A stretch of 6,202 nt of DNA from Actinomycetes bacterium (lineage in GTDB: Bacteria > Actinomycetota > Acidimicrobiia > Spongiisociales > UBA5794), in NCBI GenBank assembly GCA_023336855.1, contig JAMBLK010000053.1:1-6202 (forward strand). The letters are read 5' to 3'. Shown piece after piece: positions 1-4,698 of the stretch (within the stretch, counting starts at the first letter, position 1; each line of letters starts with the position of its first letter). The notes beneath the pieces are model-generated. The model was not told the origin of the DNA. It did no database searches and worked only from the letters and a program-made list of their open reading frames with translations. A program made the position numbers and the translations under genes.

Positions 1-48
1 ACCGGTGGGACCCATTGCCGGGGCACCGGTGGGACCCATTGCCGGGGC
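1..48. repeat. Perfect 24-bp tandem repeat, two copies, inside the E2 linker
   Basis: Positions 1-24 and 25-48 are identical. Read on the minus strand each unit encodes APAMGPTG. The repeat is in frame, so copy-number change would only lengthen or shorten the flexible linker. More copies may lie to the left of the window. Identity at every base, including third codon positions, suggests recent duplication rather than selection on the protein alone. Confidence 0.9.
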
Positions 49-330
49 ACTCGCCGGCTCGATCGTCGGCTCCTCGGGAGTCACCATCTCGGCCGGTTCG
101 CCGATGATCGCGATCGCAGTTCCCACGGCCACGGTCTCTCCGGCTTGGACGAGAATCTCGCTGATCACGCCGGATGCCGGCGATGGCATCTCCGTGTCGA
201 CTTTGTCAGTCGAAATCTCCACGAGCACTTCGTCTTCCACGATCGACTCACCGGCCTGCTTGGCCCAACTCAGAATCGTCCCCTCGGTCACCGTCTCGCC
301 GAGTTGTGGCATCGTCACCGTCACGGACAT
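1..330 (-). CDS. 2-oxoacid dehydrogenase E2 subunit (dihydrolipoyllysine acyltransferase, sucB/aceF type), N-terminal fragment
   Basis: This is the first 110 codons of an E2 acyltransferase; the rest lies beyond the left edge. Residues 1-78 form a biotinyl/lipoyl domain: it opens MSVTVTMPQLGETVTEG, and the lipoylation hairpin STDKVDTEMPSPASG puts the lipoyl lysine at K43. Residues 79-110 are a Pro/Ala/Glu-rich linker ending in two identical APAMGPTG octets, typical of the flexible arm that lets the lipoyl group swing between active sites. The E3-binding and catalytic domains are not in the window. The ATG at 328-330 has a strong AAGGAG nine bases upstream. It lies 40 bp downstream of lpd on the same strand, so the two are probably cotranscribed and supply E2 and E3 of one complex. 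The sequence does not decide whether the substrate is 2-oxoglutarate, pyruvate or a branched-chain 2-oxoacid; the lipoyl motif resembles actinobacterial SucB-type proteins, which is a weak argument. The E2 assignment is firm. Confidence 0.9.
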   Translation of the reverse strand, partial: MSVTVTMPQLGETVTEGTILSWAKQAGESIVEDEVLVEISTDKVDTEMPSPASGVISEILVQAGETVAVGTAIAIIGEPAEMVTPEEPTIEPASAPAMGPTGAPAMGPTG

Positions 331-339
331 TCGTTTGTG

Positions 340-345
340 CTCCTT
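340..345 (-). promoter_or_regulatory. Shine-Dalgarno of the E2 gene
   Basis: On the minus strand this reads AAGGAG, nine bases before the ATG at 330. It fixes the E2 start and shows that this gene is translated from an internal site of a longer message rather than as a leaderless transcript. Confidence 0.8.
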
Positions 346-370
346 CGTGTCCGGGCTTCAGTTCTCATCA

Positions 371-1741
371 TCAATGCAATGGCCGCCCGCCGGCAACCAG
401 CAACGTCTCGCCGATGCCTTCGGAGATCGTGGGATGGGCATGAATGAACGCTGCGGCTTCTGAGGGTAGGGCTTCCCAACCGACCGAATACATCAGCTCG
501 TGGATGATCTCGCCTGCGATCGGATCGACCACGGTCGCACCGAGCATCGGGCCGTCCTTCTGAGCGATGATCTTGACAACCCCACCGGTCTCACCGTGGA
601 TGATGGCGCGACCGACACCGCGCATTCCGTGATTCGTCACTTCAACGTCGAACCCTTGCTCGATCGCCTGGGCTTCTGTGAGGCCGACTGATGCCGCCTC
701 CGGGTGCGTGTAGACGACCATCGGAACCGCCCGATAGTTAACCGCCGCTGTCTCGCCCGTGGCGATGTGGGTAATCGCAGCGATGGCTTCGGCAAAGCCG
801 ACGTGGGCCAATTGCGGGGTCCCGGCGACGATGTCACCCACGGCATAGATGTTCGGGACCACGGTCTGCATCGTCTCGAGATCGACGGGGATGAAACCAC
901 GGTCGGTATCGATTCCGGCCGTTTCGAGCCCGATGCCGTCGGTGACCGGTGCCCGGCCAACGGCGACCAGGACTACATCGACTTCGACAGATTCGTCGCC
1001 AACCGGGACTGTTACCCCCGTTGGGGAGATCACGGGCGCACCGACCTGCGTTCCCGTCTTGACCTTGATGCGCTTCTTCCTGAATGCGCGTCCCACAGTT
1101 TTGGCCGCTTCGGGTTCCATGCCGGGGAGTATCTGATCAAGGGCTTCGAAGAGGAAGACCTCGCTCCCGACATCGGCGAGCATCGATGCGAACTCAGCAC
1201 CGATCGCTCCGCATCCAATGACCGCGACGCGGTCGGGTTGGTGATCCCAGTCGAGGGCGTGGTCGCTGGTGACGATCCGCTCTCCGTCGATCTCATAACC
1301 GGGAATCGTGCGGGGAACGGAGCCGGTGGCGACAACGGTTGCCACGGCCGGCAAGACTGTTGTCGTCCCGTCGAGAGCGGTCACCTCGACCCCACCGTCG
1401 ACGATCCGGCCGAACCCGTTGTGAACTTCGACACCCCGGGTCTTCAGAAGCCCGGTAAGGCCCTTGACGAGGCCGTCGACGATCTGATTCTTCCGCGCCA
1501 GCGCAGCCGTCCAGTTGAGAACCGGTTCGGACGAGTCGACGCCGAACTCAGACGACCGTGCAACGGTCTGGTAGACGGAAGCCGCTTGGAGCCAGGTCTT
1601 GGCCGGAATGCACCCTCGTACGAGACATGTACCACCGAGACGATCCTTCTCGACAAGCGCGACAGAGAGACCGTAGTTGTGAGCGTAGAGAGCGGCCGCG
1701 TATCCACCCGGCCCTCCACCGATGATGACGACGTCGTGCAC
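371..1741 (-). CDS. lpdA: Dihydrolipoamide dehydrogenase (E3)
   Basis: A 456-residue flavoprotein disulfide reductase that reoxidises the dihydrolipoyl group of E2 and passes electrons through FAD to NAD+. Visible elements in order: the FAD dinucleotide-binding GGGPGG at residues 8-13; the redox-active pair C39/C44 in GGTCLVRGCIPAK; the ATG motif at 138-140; the NAD-binding GCGAIG at 176-181, followed by an acidic residue (E199) that favours NAD over NADP; VGRAP at 261-265; the second FAD contact YAVGDI at 299-304; and the C-terminal dimerisation domain with the catalytic His-Glu pair H436/E441 in HAHPTISE. Length is normal for the family. The redox helix reads LVRGCIPAK where many Lpd proteins have LNxGCIPSK. 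The start is a GTG with GGAGGA just upstream; a GG-rich Rossmann motif at residue 8 leaves no room for a later start. E2 follows 40 bp downstream. Glutathione or mycothione reductase is unlikely because the C-terminus and the neighbouring E2 both fit Lpd. Confidence 0.96.
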   Translation of the reverse strand: MHDVVIIGGGPGGYAAALYAHNYGLSVALVEKDRLGGTCLVRGCIPAKTWLQAASVYQTVARSSEFGVDSSEPVLNWTAALARKNQIVDGLVKGLTGLLKTRGVEVHNGFGRIVDGGVEVTALDGTTTVLPAVATVVATGSVPRTIPGYEIDGERIVTSDHALDWDHQPDRVAVIGCGAIGAEFASMLADVGSEVFLFEALDQILPGMEPEAAKTVGRAFRKKRIKVKTGTQVGAPVISPTGVTVPVGDESVEVDVVLVAVGRAPVTDGIGLETAGIDTDRGFIPVDLETMQTVVPNIYAVGDIVAGTPQLAHVGFAEAIAAITHIATGETAAVNYRAVPMVVYTHPEAASVGLTEAQAIEQGFDVEVTNHGMRGVGRAIIHGETGGVVKIIAQKDGPMLGATVVDPIAGEIIHELMYSVGWEALPSEAAAFIHAHPTISEGIGETLLVAGGRPLH

Positions 1742-1744
1742 TGC

Positions 1745-1751
1745 TTCCTCC
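1745..1751 (-). promoter_or_regulatory. Shine-Dalgarno deciding the GTG start of lpdA
   Basis: The minus strand reads GGAGGAA directly before GCA and the GTG codon at 1741. The strong match to the anti-SD sequence supports this GTG as the true start, since no ATG lies nearby in frame. Confidence 0.75.
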
Positions 1752-1767
1752 GAACTTGAGCGCCGCC

Positions 1768-1795
1768 AGACTAGCGGAACTGGGGTTCATGTCCC
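1768..1795 (-). promoter_or_regulatory. Possible promoter of the lpdA-E2 unit
   Basis: Within the 80-bp gap between the amidohydrolase stop and lpdA, the minus strand carries GGGACA (1790-1795), a 16-bp spacer and TAGTCT (1768-1773). The first matches four of six bases of TTGACA and the second fits TANNNT. Transcription would start near 1761, giving a leader of about 20 nt that just holds the SD. This is prediction only; read-through from the upstream genes is equally possible, and no terminator is seen in the gap. Confidence 0.35.
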
Positions 1796-1821
1796 GCCGT
1801 GGTTCGCGAGTCATCGTCCGT

Positions 1822-2670
1822 TCAACGACCGGCTGATTTCAGTAGACGAACCGCGTTGTCGTGGAGCACCATCCTGCGAACTCGGGGATCAACCTCTCCA
1901 GAATCCCACCCTGCGAGCGCTCGGTCGAGAGACGAGAAGCACCAGTCGCTCCCGAACAGGCAGTAGTCGAGATCGAGATCTCCGAGTCGGTTGTGATCTC
2001 CCGCGAATGCGTGCGCAGACGCGCCGACCAGGTTGAGCCACACATTGGACTTGTGAGCAGCAACAGCGATGGCCTCGTCTTGCCAGAGCCTGCCGAGATG
2101 GGCGATGACAATCGGCAGGTCGGGGAAGGCCGCCGCGATGACATCGATGGCAAGCGGGTTGCTCCGAGCGAGGTGGAGACCGGCGCCACCCGGATGACCG
2201 GCGCCGAGCCGTGAGTAACCCGTGTGGAAGAGGCAGATCAGTCCGTGCTCCTCCGCGGCCTCATAGATGGGGAACACAGCGGTTGACATGGGGTCGAAGC
2301 CCTGACCGGTCGGGTGGAACGCGATACCCGCCAAACCCAGTCTGGAGGCAGCGTGCACGGCTGCGACAGCTCTCGCACCCCTTGCCGGGTCGATCGATCC
2401 GAATCCAACGAAGGTCTCTGGATGGGCCTCGACCATCGCAGCGACATCTTCGTTCGAAAAGGGCCGACGGCGTGTCACCGTCTCGGTATCCCATCCCAGC
2501 AAGACGGCGCGTCCGTTCCGATCAAGGTATTGAGCGGCAACATCGTCGACCGACATGCTCGTAACTTCACTGTCGGCGCAGCTGACCAGATTCCCGAGAT
2601 ACGGCGCCAAGGGGCCTTCAATGAGTTCCGTGACCGGAGGATGCACATGGAAGTCGATGAAGTCTGTCAA
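1822..2670 (-). CDS. Amidohydrolase family 2 (Amidohydro_2, ACMSD-like TIM barrel) metal-dependent hydrolase
   Basis: A 282-residue cytoplasmic enzyme of the amidohydrolase superfamily, whose members use a divalent metal in a TIM barrel for hydrolysis or decarboxylation. Visible metal and active-site positions: D6-F-H8-V-H10 at the end of strand 1, H149 in FHTG, H191 in AHLG, and D242 in GSDW near the C-terminus. This set matches the Amidohydro_2 pattern (aminocarboxymuconate-semialdehyde decarboxylase, resorcylate decarboxylase and uncharacterised relatives). The substrate cannot be read from the sequence. The start must be TTG at 2670: the only in-frame codons between the stop at 2701-2703 and the HxH motif contain no ATG or GTG. 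That TTG overlaps the stop of the preceding 67-aa gene in a TTGA junction, which suggests translational coupling; the nearest SD-like GAGG is about 12 nt away and weak. It is slightly shorter than typical 300-350-residue relatives, but the core motifs are all present. Confidence 0.88.
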   Translation of the reverse strand: MTDFIDFHVHPPVTELIEGPLAPYLGNLVSCADSEVTSMSVDDVAAQYLDRNGRAVLLGWDTETVTRRRPFSNEDVAAMVEAHPETFVGFGSIDPARGARAVAAVHAASRLGLAGIAFHPTGQGFDPMSTAVFPIYEAAEEHGLICLFHTGYSRLGAGHPGGAGLHLARSNPLAIDVIAAAFPDLPIVIAHLGRLWQDEAIAVAAHKSNVWLNLVGASAHAFAGDHNRLGDLDLDYCLFGSDWCFSSLDRALAGWDSGEVDPRVRRMVLHDNAVRLLKSAGR

Positions 2671-2870
2671 CGGGGGCGAAATCCTCGATTCCGGGCTTCG
2701 TCAAGTGTGTCGGGTCCGAACGCCTGGAGCAGCTTCTCTCCCATGAGATCTTGCTTCTCCGCTCTCGCCTCGAGCGCGGCGAAATCATCAGCATTGTCAC
2801 AGTCGTGGACGATCATGTCATCACGAGTTCCGATGAATCGGTTTTGCTCGAATCTACGAAGTCGGGTCAT
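2667..2870 (-). CDS. Small conserved-looking protein of unknown function, coupled to the amidohydrolase
   Basis: A 67-residue protein that I do not recognise. It is strongly charged: a basic, aromatic N-terminus (MTRLRRFEQNRFIGTRDD), a single cysteine at C24, an acidic stretch DCDNADDF at 23-30, then a likely helix ALEARAEKQDLMGEKLLQAF at 32-51 and a basic tail ending RNRGFRPR. There is no signal peptide, membrane segment or CxxC pair. Two things argue that it is a real gene: its TGA overlaps the TTG start of the amidohydrolase, and its ATG stands 6 nt behind a TATCGT box. It begins 18 bp after the lipoprotein stop on the same strand. No Shine-Dalgarno is seen, so it may be leaderless or translated by reinitiation. 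A role as partner or regulator of the amidohydrolase is inference from position only. Confidence 0.68.
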   Translation of the reverse strand: MTRLRRFEQNRFIGTRDDMIVHDCDNADDFAALEARAEKQDLMGEKLLQAFGPDTLDEARNRGFRPR

Positions 2871-2876
2871 ACTTCG

Positions 2877-2882
2877 ACGATA
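2877..2882 (-). promoter_or_regulatory. Possible leaderless -10 box of the 67-aa gene
   Basis: The minus strand reads TATCGT, then six bases, then the ATG at 2870. That spacing puts the expected transcription start on the A of the ATG. No good -35 is seen, and the box sits just past the lipoprotein stop codon, so it would be an internal promoter. No SD competes with this reading. Confidence 0.4.
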
Positions 2883-2888
2883 GTCGCG

Positions 2889-3329
2889 CTACACGTCGGT
2901 GAGTCGAACTGTTGCGGAGGACACACCGCTGCCACCCGCCTTGATGCGGATCTCCCCATCAATCCCTTCGCCGTTGAACTTCATCGCCCATTCGCCGTCT
3001 GTCCCGTCAGATTCCGTGATCTCGTATCCGCCCAAGGGCAGATTGTCCTCGTAGTACATCACCACCGCCTCCACCGCTGCGGGGAACGTGATGATCATCT
3101 CCGTGAGCCCACGATTCGTATCGATCAGCGTTGCTCCGATAACGGCCTCGTCCGGAATCGGGAACGAATCTGGCACGGTCTCGGGAACTGAGCCCCTTCC
3201 GAAGACGACGCCCGACGCGTCTCCGTCTGCGGTCGTCGTGGTGTCTTCTGAGGAGCCGCCACATCCAGCCGCGACCAACACCATGACGATGAGTGCCGCG
3301 ACAGCGATGAGGAGTCTGTTCGTCTGCAT
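2889..3329 (-). CDS. Small secreted lipoprotein of unknown function
   Basis: A 146-residue predicted lipoprotein. The N-terminus MQTNR is followed by a hydrophobic core (LLIAVAALIVMVLVAAG, residues 6-22) and a lipobox VAAGC with the lipidated cysteine at C23. Next comes a GGSSEDTTTT linker, typical of actinobacterial lipoproteins anchored to the outer face of the membrane. The mature part (about residues 40-146) has alternating hydrophobic strands, an FPIPDEAVIG stretch, a likely amphipathic helix around TFPAAVEAVVMYYEDNLP, and a Gly-rich C-terminus ending in a short beta-like tail (SSATVRLTDV). I do not recognise a family; there is no catalytic motif and no cysteine besides C23. The start at 3329 is chosen because it places the signal peptide at the N-terminus and has TATCAT six bases upstream; a longer frame to 3455 would put repeat-derived sequence in front of the signal peptide. 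It is the first gene of the minus-strand block. Confidence 0.82.
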   Translation of the reverse strand: MQTNRLLIAVAALIVMVLVAAGCGGSSEDTTTTADGDASGVVFGRGSVPETVPDSFPIPDEAVIGATLIDTNRGLTEMIITFPAAVEAVVMYYEDNLPLGGYEITESDGTDGEWAMKFNGEGIDGEIRIKAGGSGVSSATVRLTDV

Positions 3330-3335
3330 GGGGTG

Positions 3336-3341
3336 ATGATA
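3336..3341 (-). promoter_or_regulatory. Probable leaderless -10 box of the lipoprotein gene
   Basis: The minus strand reads TATCAT, then CACCCC, then ATG. A start site seven bases after the box falls on the A of the initiation codon. No Shine-Dalgarno is present between the box and the ATG. A -35 match is not convincing, as is common for TANNNT promoters in actinobacteria. Confidence 0.5.
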
Positions 3342-3376
3342 CGAAGGGACATGGAATAGCAGACAGCGAGGCTTGG

Positions 3377-3411
3377 TACCGGATACCGAGGACCGGATAC
3401 CGGATACCGGC
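3377..3411. repeat. Heptamer tandem repeat, five units (consensus TACCGGA)
   Basis: The intergenic stretch between the two divergent blocks contains five contiguous 7-bp units in perfect phase: TACCGGA, TACCGAG, GACCGGA, TACCGGA, TACCGGC. On the other strand the unit reads TCCGGTA. A KpnI-type palindrome GGTACC (3375-3380) abuts the left end. Each unit holds the core ACCG, so a DNA-binding protein could find regularly spaced sites, but a 7-bp period does not match the 10.5-bp helical turn. A slippage-prone or dispersed intergenic repeat is the other explanation. Confidence 0.85.
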
Positions 3412-3458
3412 AATCGACGACCACCGAAGAATATGCCTCCCAATGACCCGACCACTGG

Positions 3459-3464
3459 TAGGTT
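3459..3464 (+). promoter_or_regulatory. Possible -10 box of the bdbC operon
   Basis: TAGGTT ends eight bases before the ATG at 3473, which would again give a leaderless or nearly leaderless message. No -35 is evident 16-18 bp upstream. The same bases include GGTAGG, which could instead act as a weak SD ten bases before the start, so the two readings compete. Confidence 0.3.
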
Positions 3465-3472
3465 CCCGCACT

Positions 3473-4021
3473 ATGGATTTCCACTCGATACGTCTCTTCT
3501 TCGCGCTCCTGGCCCTCGCGGCGAACGCCGCCACGATCGGCATCTTGGTGATTGGATTCGCCGGCAGGACCGGGCCATCGGGACATGCCCTGCGAGAACA
3601 GGTCTTCGGCGCCATCCGCGGACTCGAACTGTGGTTCGGTTTCGCCGTCGCTACGACCGCAACGCTCGGCAGTCTCTATCTCTCGGAGATCGTTCACCTG
3701 ATCCCATGCACGTACTGCTGGTACCAGCGGATCGCGATGTATCCCCTCGTCGTCATCCTCGGGATCTCGGCATTGAGGAAGGACCAGGGAGTCCGCATCT
3801 ACGCGGCGTCTCTGGCCGTGATCGGTGCCGTCATCGCTTTCTACCACCGCATCGTTCAGGCGTTCCCGGAACTCAACGGATCGACCTGCTCGTCCGGCGT
3901 GCCCTGCACCGCGGCCTATTTCACCCTGTTCGGATTTGTAACGATTCCCTACATGGCGTTGAGCGGGTTCCTGCTGATTCTCGCTCTGCTCTACGTCGAT
4001 CGCTCCAATAGCGCCGCTTGA
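3473..4021 (+). CDS. bdbC: BdbC/DsbB-family membrane disulfide oxidoreductase
   Basis: A 182-residue integral membrane protein that, by family, reoxidises an extracytoplasmic thiol oxidase and passes the electrons to quinone. The diagnostic signature is IPCTYCWYQR with C79 and C82, directly after a membrane segment reading LGSLYLSEI. The second cysteine pair is C139/C145 in the loop CSSGVPC, followed by the last segment in GFVTIPYMALSGF. This order closely follows Bacillus BdbC. Hydrophobic segments lie near residues 6-30, 51-77, 87-102, 109-127 and 154-174. Typical BdbC has about 140 residues and four segments, so the first segment and its loop are an N-terminal addition of about 45-50 residues. 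The ATG at 3473 is preferred over an in-frame ATG at 3443 because it begins just before the first membrane segment, and a TAGGTT box lies upstream. The stop is 33 bp before the CPHC thioredoxin-like gene, its presumed redox partner. Confidence 0.9.
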   Translation: MDFHSIRLFFALLALAANAATIGILVIGFAGRTGPSGHALREQVFGAIRGLELWFGFAVATTATLGSLYLSEIVHLIPCTYCWYQRIAMYPLVVILGISALRKDQGVRIYAASLAVIGAVIAFYHRIVQAFPELNGSTCSSGVPCTAAYFTLFGFVTIPYMALSGFLLILALLYVDRSNSAA

Positions 4022-4043
4022 CGGCCATCATTGCCCGTCCCCG

Positions 4044-4050
4044 AGAGGAG
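4044..4050 (+). promoter_or_regulatory. Shine-Dalgarno deciding the start of the CPHC protein
   Basis: AGAGGAG stands four bases before the ATG at 4055. It favours this ATG over a TTG at 4031, which has no SD and would add eight residues ahead of the N-terminal region. Confidence 0.75.
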
Positions 4051-4054
4051 TCCC

Positions 4055-4690
4055 ATGGCCGGAACAACTAAGAACCAGCCGCAATCGTCCGGTAAGCCCC
4101 GGTCGATTCCCATCGTCGGCATCGTATTCGCCGTGATCGCGGTCCTCGCCGTTGTCGCTGTTGTGTTCGCCGGGAACACGGAAGTGGGAGCGGAATACGG
4201 AGAGCCCCAGGTTCAGGGACAACTCCCGCTGATGCCGCCCGACGCTGCAGTCGATACCTCGGCGACGGGAGAAACCGCCCCGATCGTGATCGGCGCGGAC
4301 TTCGACGGGAACGAAGTGCGGATCGAGAACGACGGCAGGGCCAAGGCGATCGTGCTCCTCGCGCACTGGTGCCCTCACTGCCAGAACGAGGTCCCCGAGG
4401 TGCAGGCCTGGCTCGATTCCGGCGGCGGCGTTGAAGGCGTCGACCTGTACTCGGTCGCAACAGCGATGGACTCGACCCGCGACAACTATCCAGCGTCTGA
4501 GTGGTTGGATCGGGAAGGATGGACCGTTCCGGTCGTCGTCGACGACGCCGACGACAGCGTCTACCGCACCTTCGGGTCCGGCGGATTCCCCTTCTGGGTC
4601 TTCGTGAACAGCGACGGCACTATCGCTGCCCGCGTTGCAGGGAGGATCGGCATCGACCAGCTCGTACAGTTCATGAACGGTCTCTCATAG
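4055..4690 (+). CDS. Membrane-anchored thioredoxin-fold protein with CPHC active site (TlpA/redoxin-like; BdbD-like role)
   Basis: A 211-residue protein with a polar N-terminus, one membrane segment (about residues 20-39) and an extracytoplasmic thioredoxin-fold domain from about residue 75 to the end. The active site is AHWCPHC with C106 and C109, and the cis-proline region is GGFPFWVFV with P179. The pattern of strands around VLLAHWCPHCQNEVPEV and the short insert before VPVVVDD resemble TlpA/ResA-type redoxins, not the helical insertion of classic DsbA. The CPHC dipeptide, however, is that of E. coli DsbA, which makes the site oxidising, whereas TlpA proteins usually have CxPC. Together with bdbC 33 bp upstream, this suggests that it introduces disulfides into exported proteins and is reoxidised by BdbC. 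That role is inference; the fold and the anchor are seen directly. The next gene starts eight bases after its stop. Confidence 0.87.
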   Translation: MAGTTKNQPQSSGKPRSIPIVGIVFAVIAVLAVVAVVFAGNTEVGAEYGEPQVQGQLPLMPPDAAVDTSATGETAPIVIGADFDGNEVRIENDGRAKAIVLLAHWCPHCQNEVPEVQAWLDSGGGVEGVDLYSVATAMDSTRDNYPASEWLDREGWTVPVVVDDADDSVYRTFGSGGFPFWVFVNSDGTIAARVAGRIGIDQLVQFMNGLS

Positions 4691-4698
4691 GTAGAACC

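Larger units (their letters stand above)
3330..3472. other. Divergent intergenic region between the lipoprotein gene and bdbC
   Basis: 143 bp from which both gene blocks are read outward. It holds the lipoprotein -10 box at its left end, the heptamer repeat near its centre, and the possible bdbC -10 box at its right end. No terminator hairpin with a T-run is present, as expected for a divergent gap. No small gene with a credible start is seen in it. Confidence 0.8.

Noticed and set aside
5..463. Plus-strand frame rich in Ser, Thr and Val over the E2 start and lpdA end
   Set aside because: Antisense to the lipoyl domain, whose codons and SD are clear. The apparent GPIAGAP repeats are just the complement of the linker repeat.
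704..1759. Long plus-strand open frame of 351 codons opposite lpdA
   Set aside because: It is fully antisense to an lpdA gene with every catalytic motif. Its translation is rich in Asp, Arg and Gly without domain structure, as expected of a mirror frame in high-GC DNA.
2314..2883. Plus-strand frame of 189 codons opposite the amidohydrolase and small gene
   Set aside because: It has no recognisable motif and no SD, and lies antisense to the HxH-containing amidohydrolase.
3377..3411. Heptamer array as a CRISPR or transposon end
   Set aside because: The units are 7 bp with no spacers, and there are no flanking inverted ends, target duplications or transposase nearby.
3330..3455. N-terminal extension of the lipoprotein up to 3455
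   Set aside because: The added residues are translated from the heptamer repeat and would bury the signal peptide behind about 42 residues. The internal ATG at 3329 gives a canonical lipoprotein start.
4068..4460. Arg-rich minus-strand frame opposite the CPHC gene
   Set aside because: Composition typical of an antisense frame, with no start signal. The plus-strand gene has an SD, a membrane anchor and an active site.
4501..4698. Upstream extension of the LLM oxidoreductase
   Set aside because: It overlaps the CPHC gene in another frame and is Arg-rich. The family N-terminus begins at MELGLMVEP, encoded from 4699.
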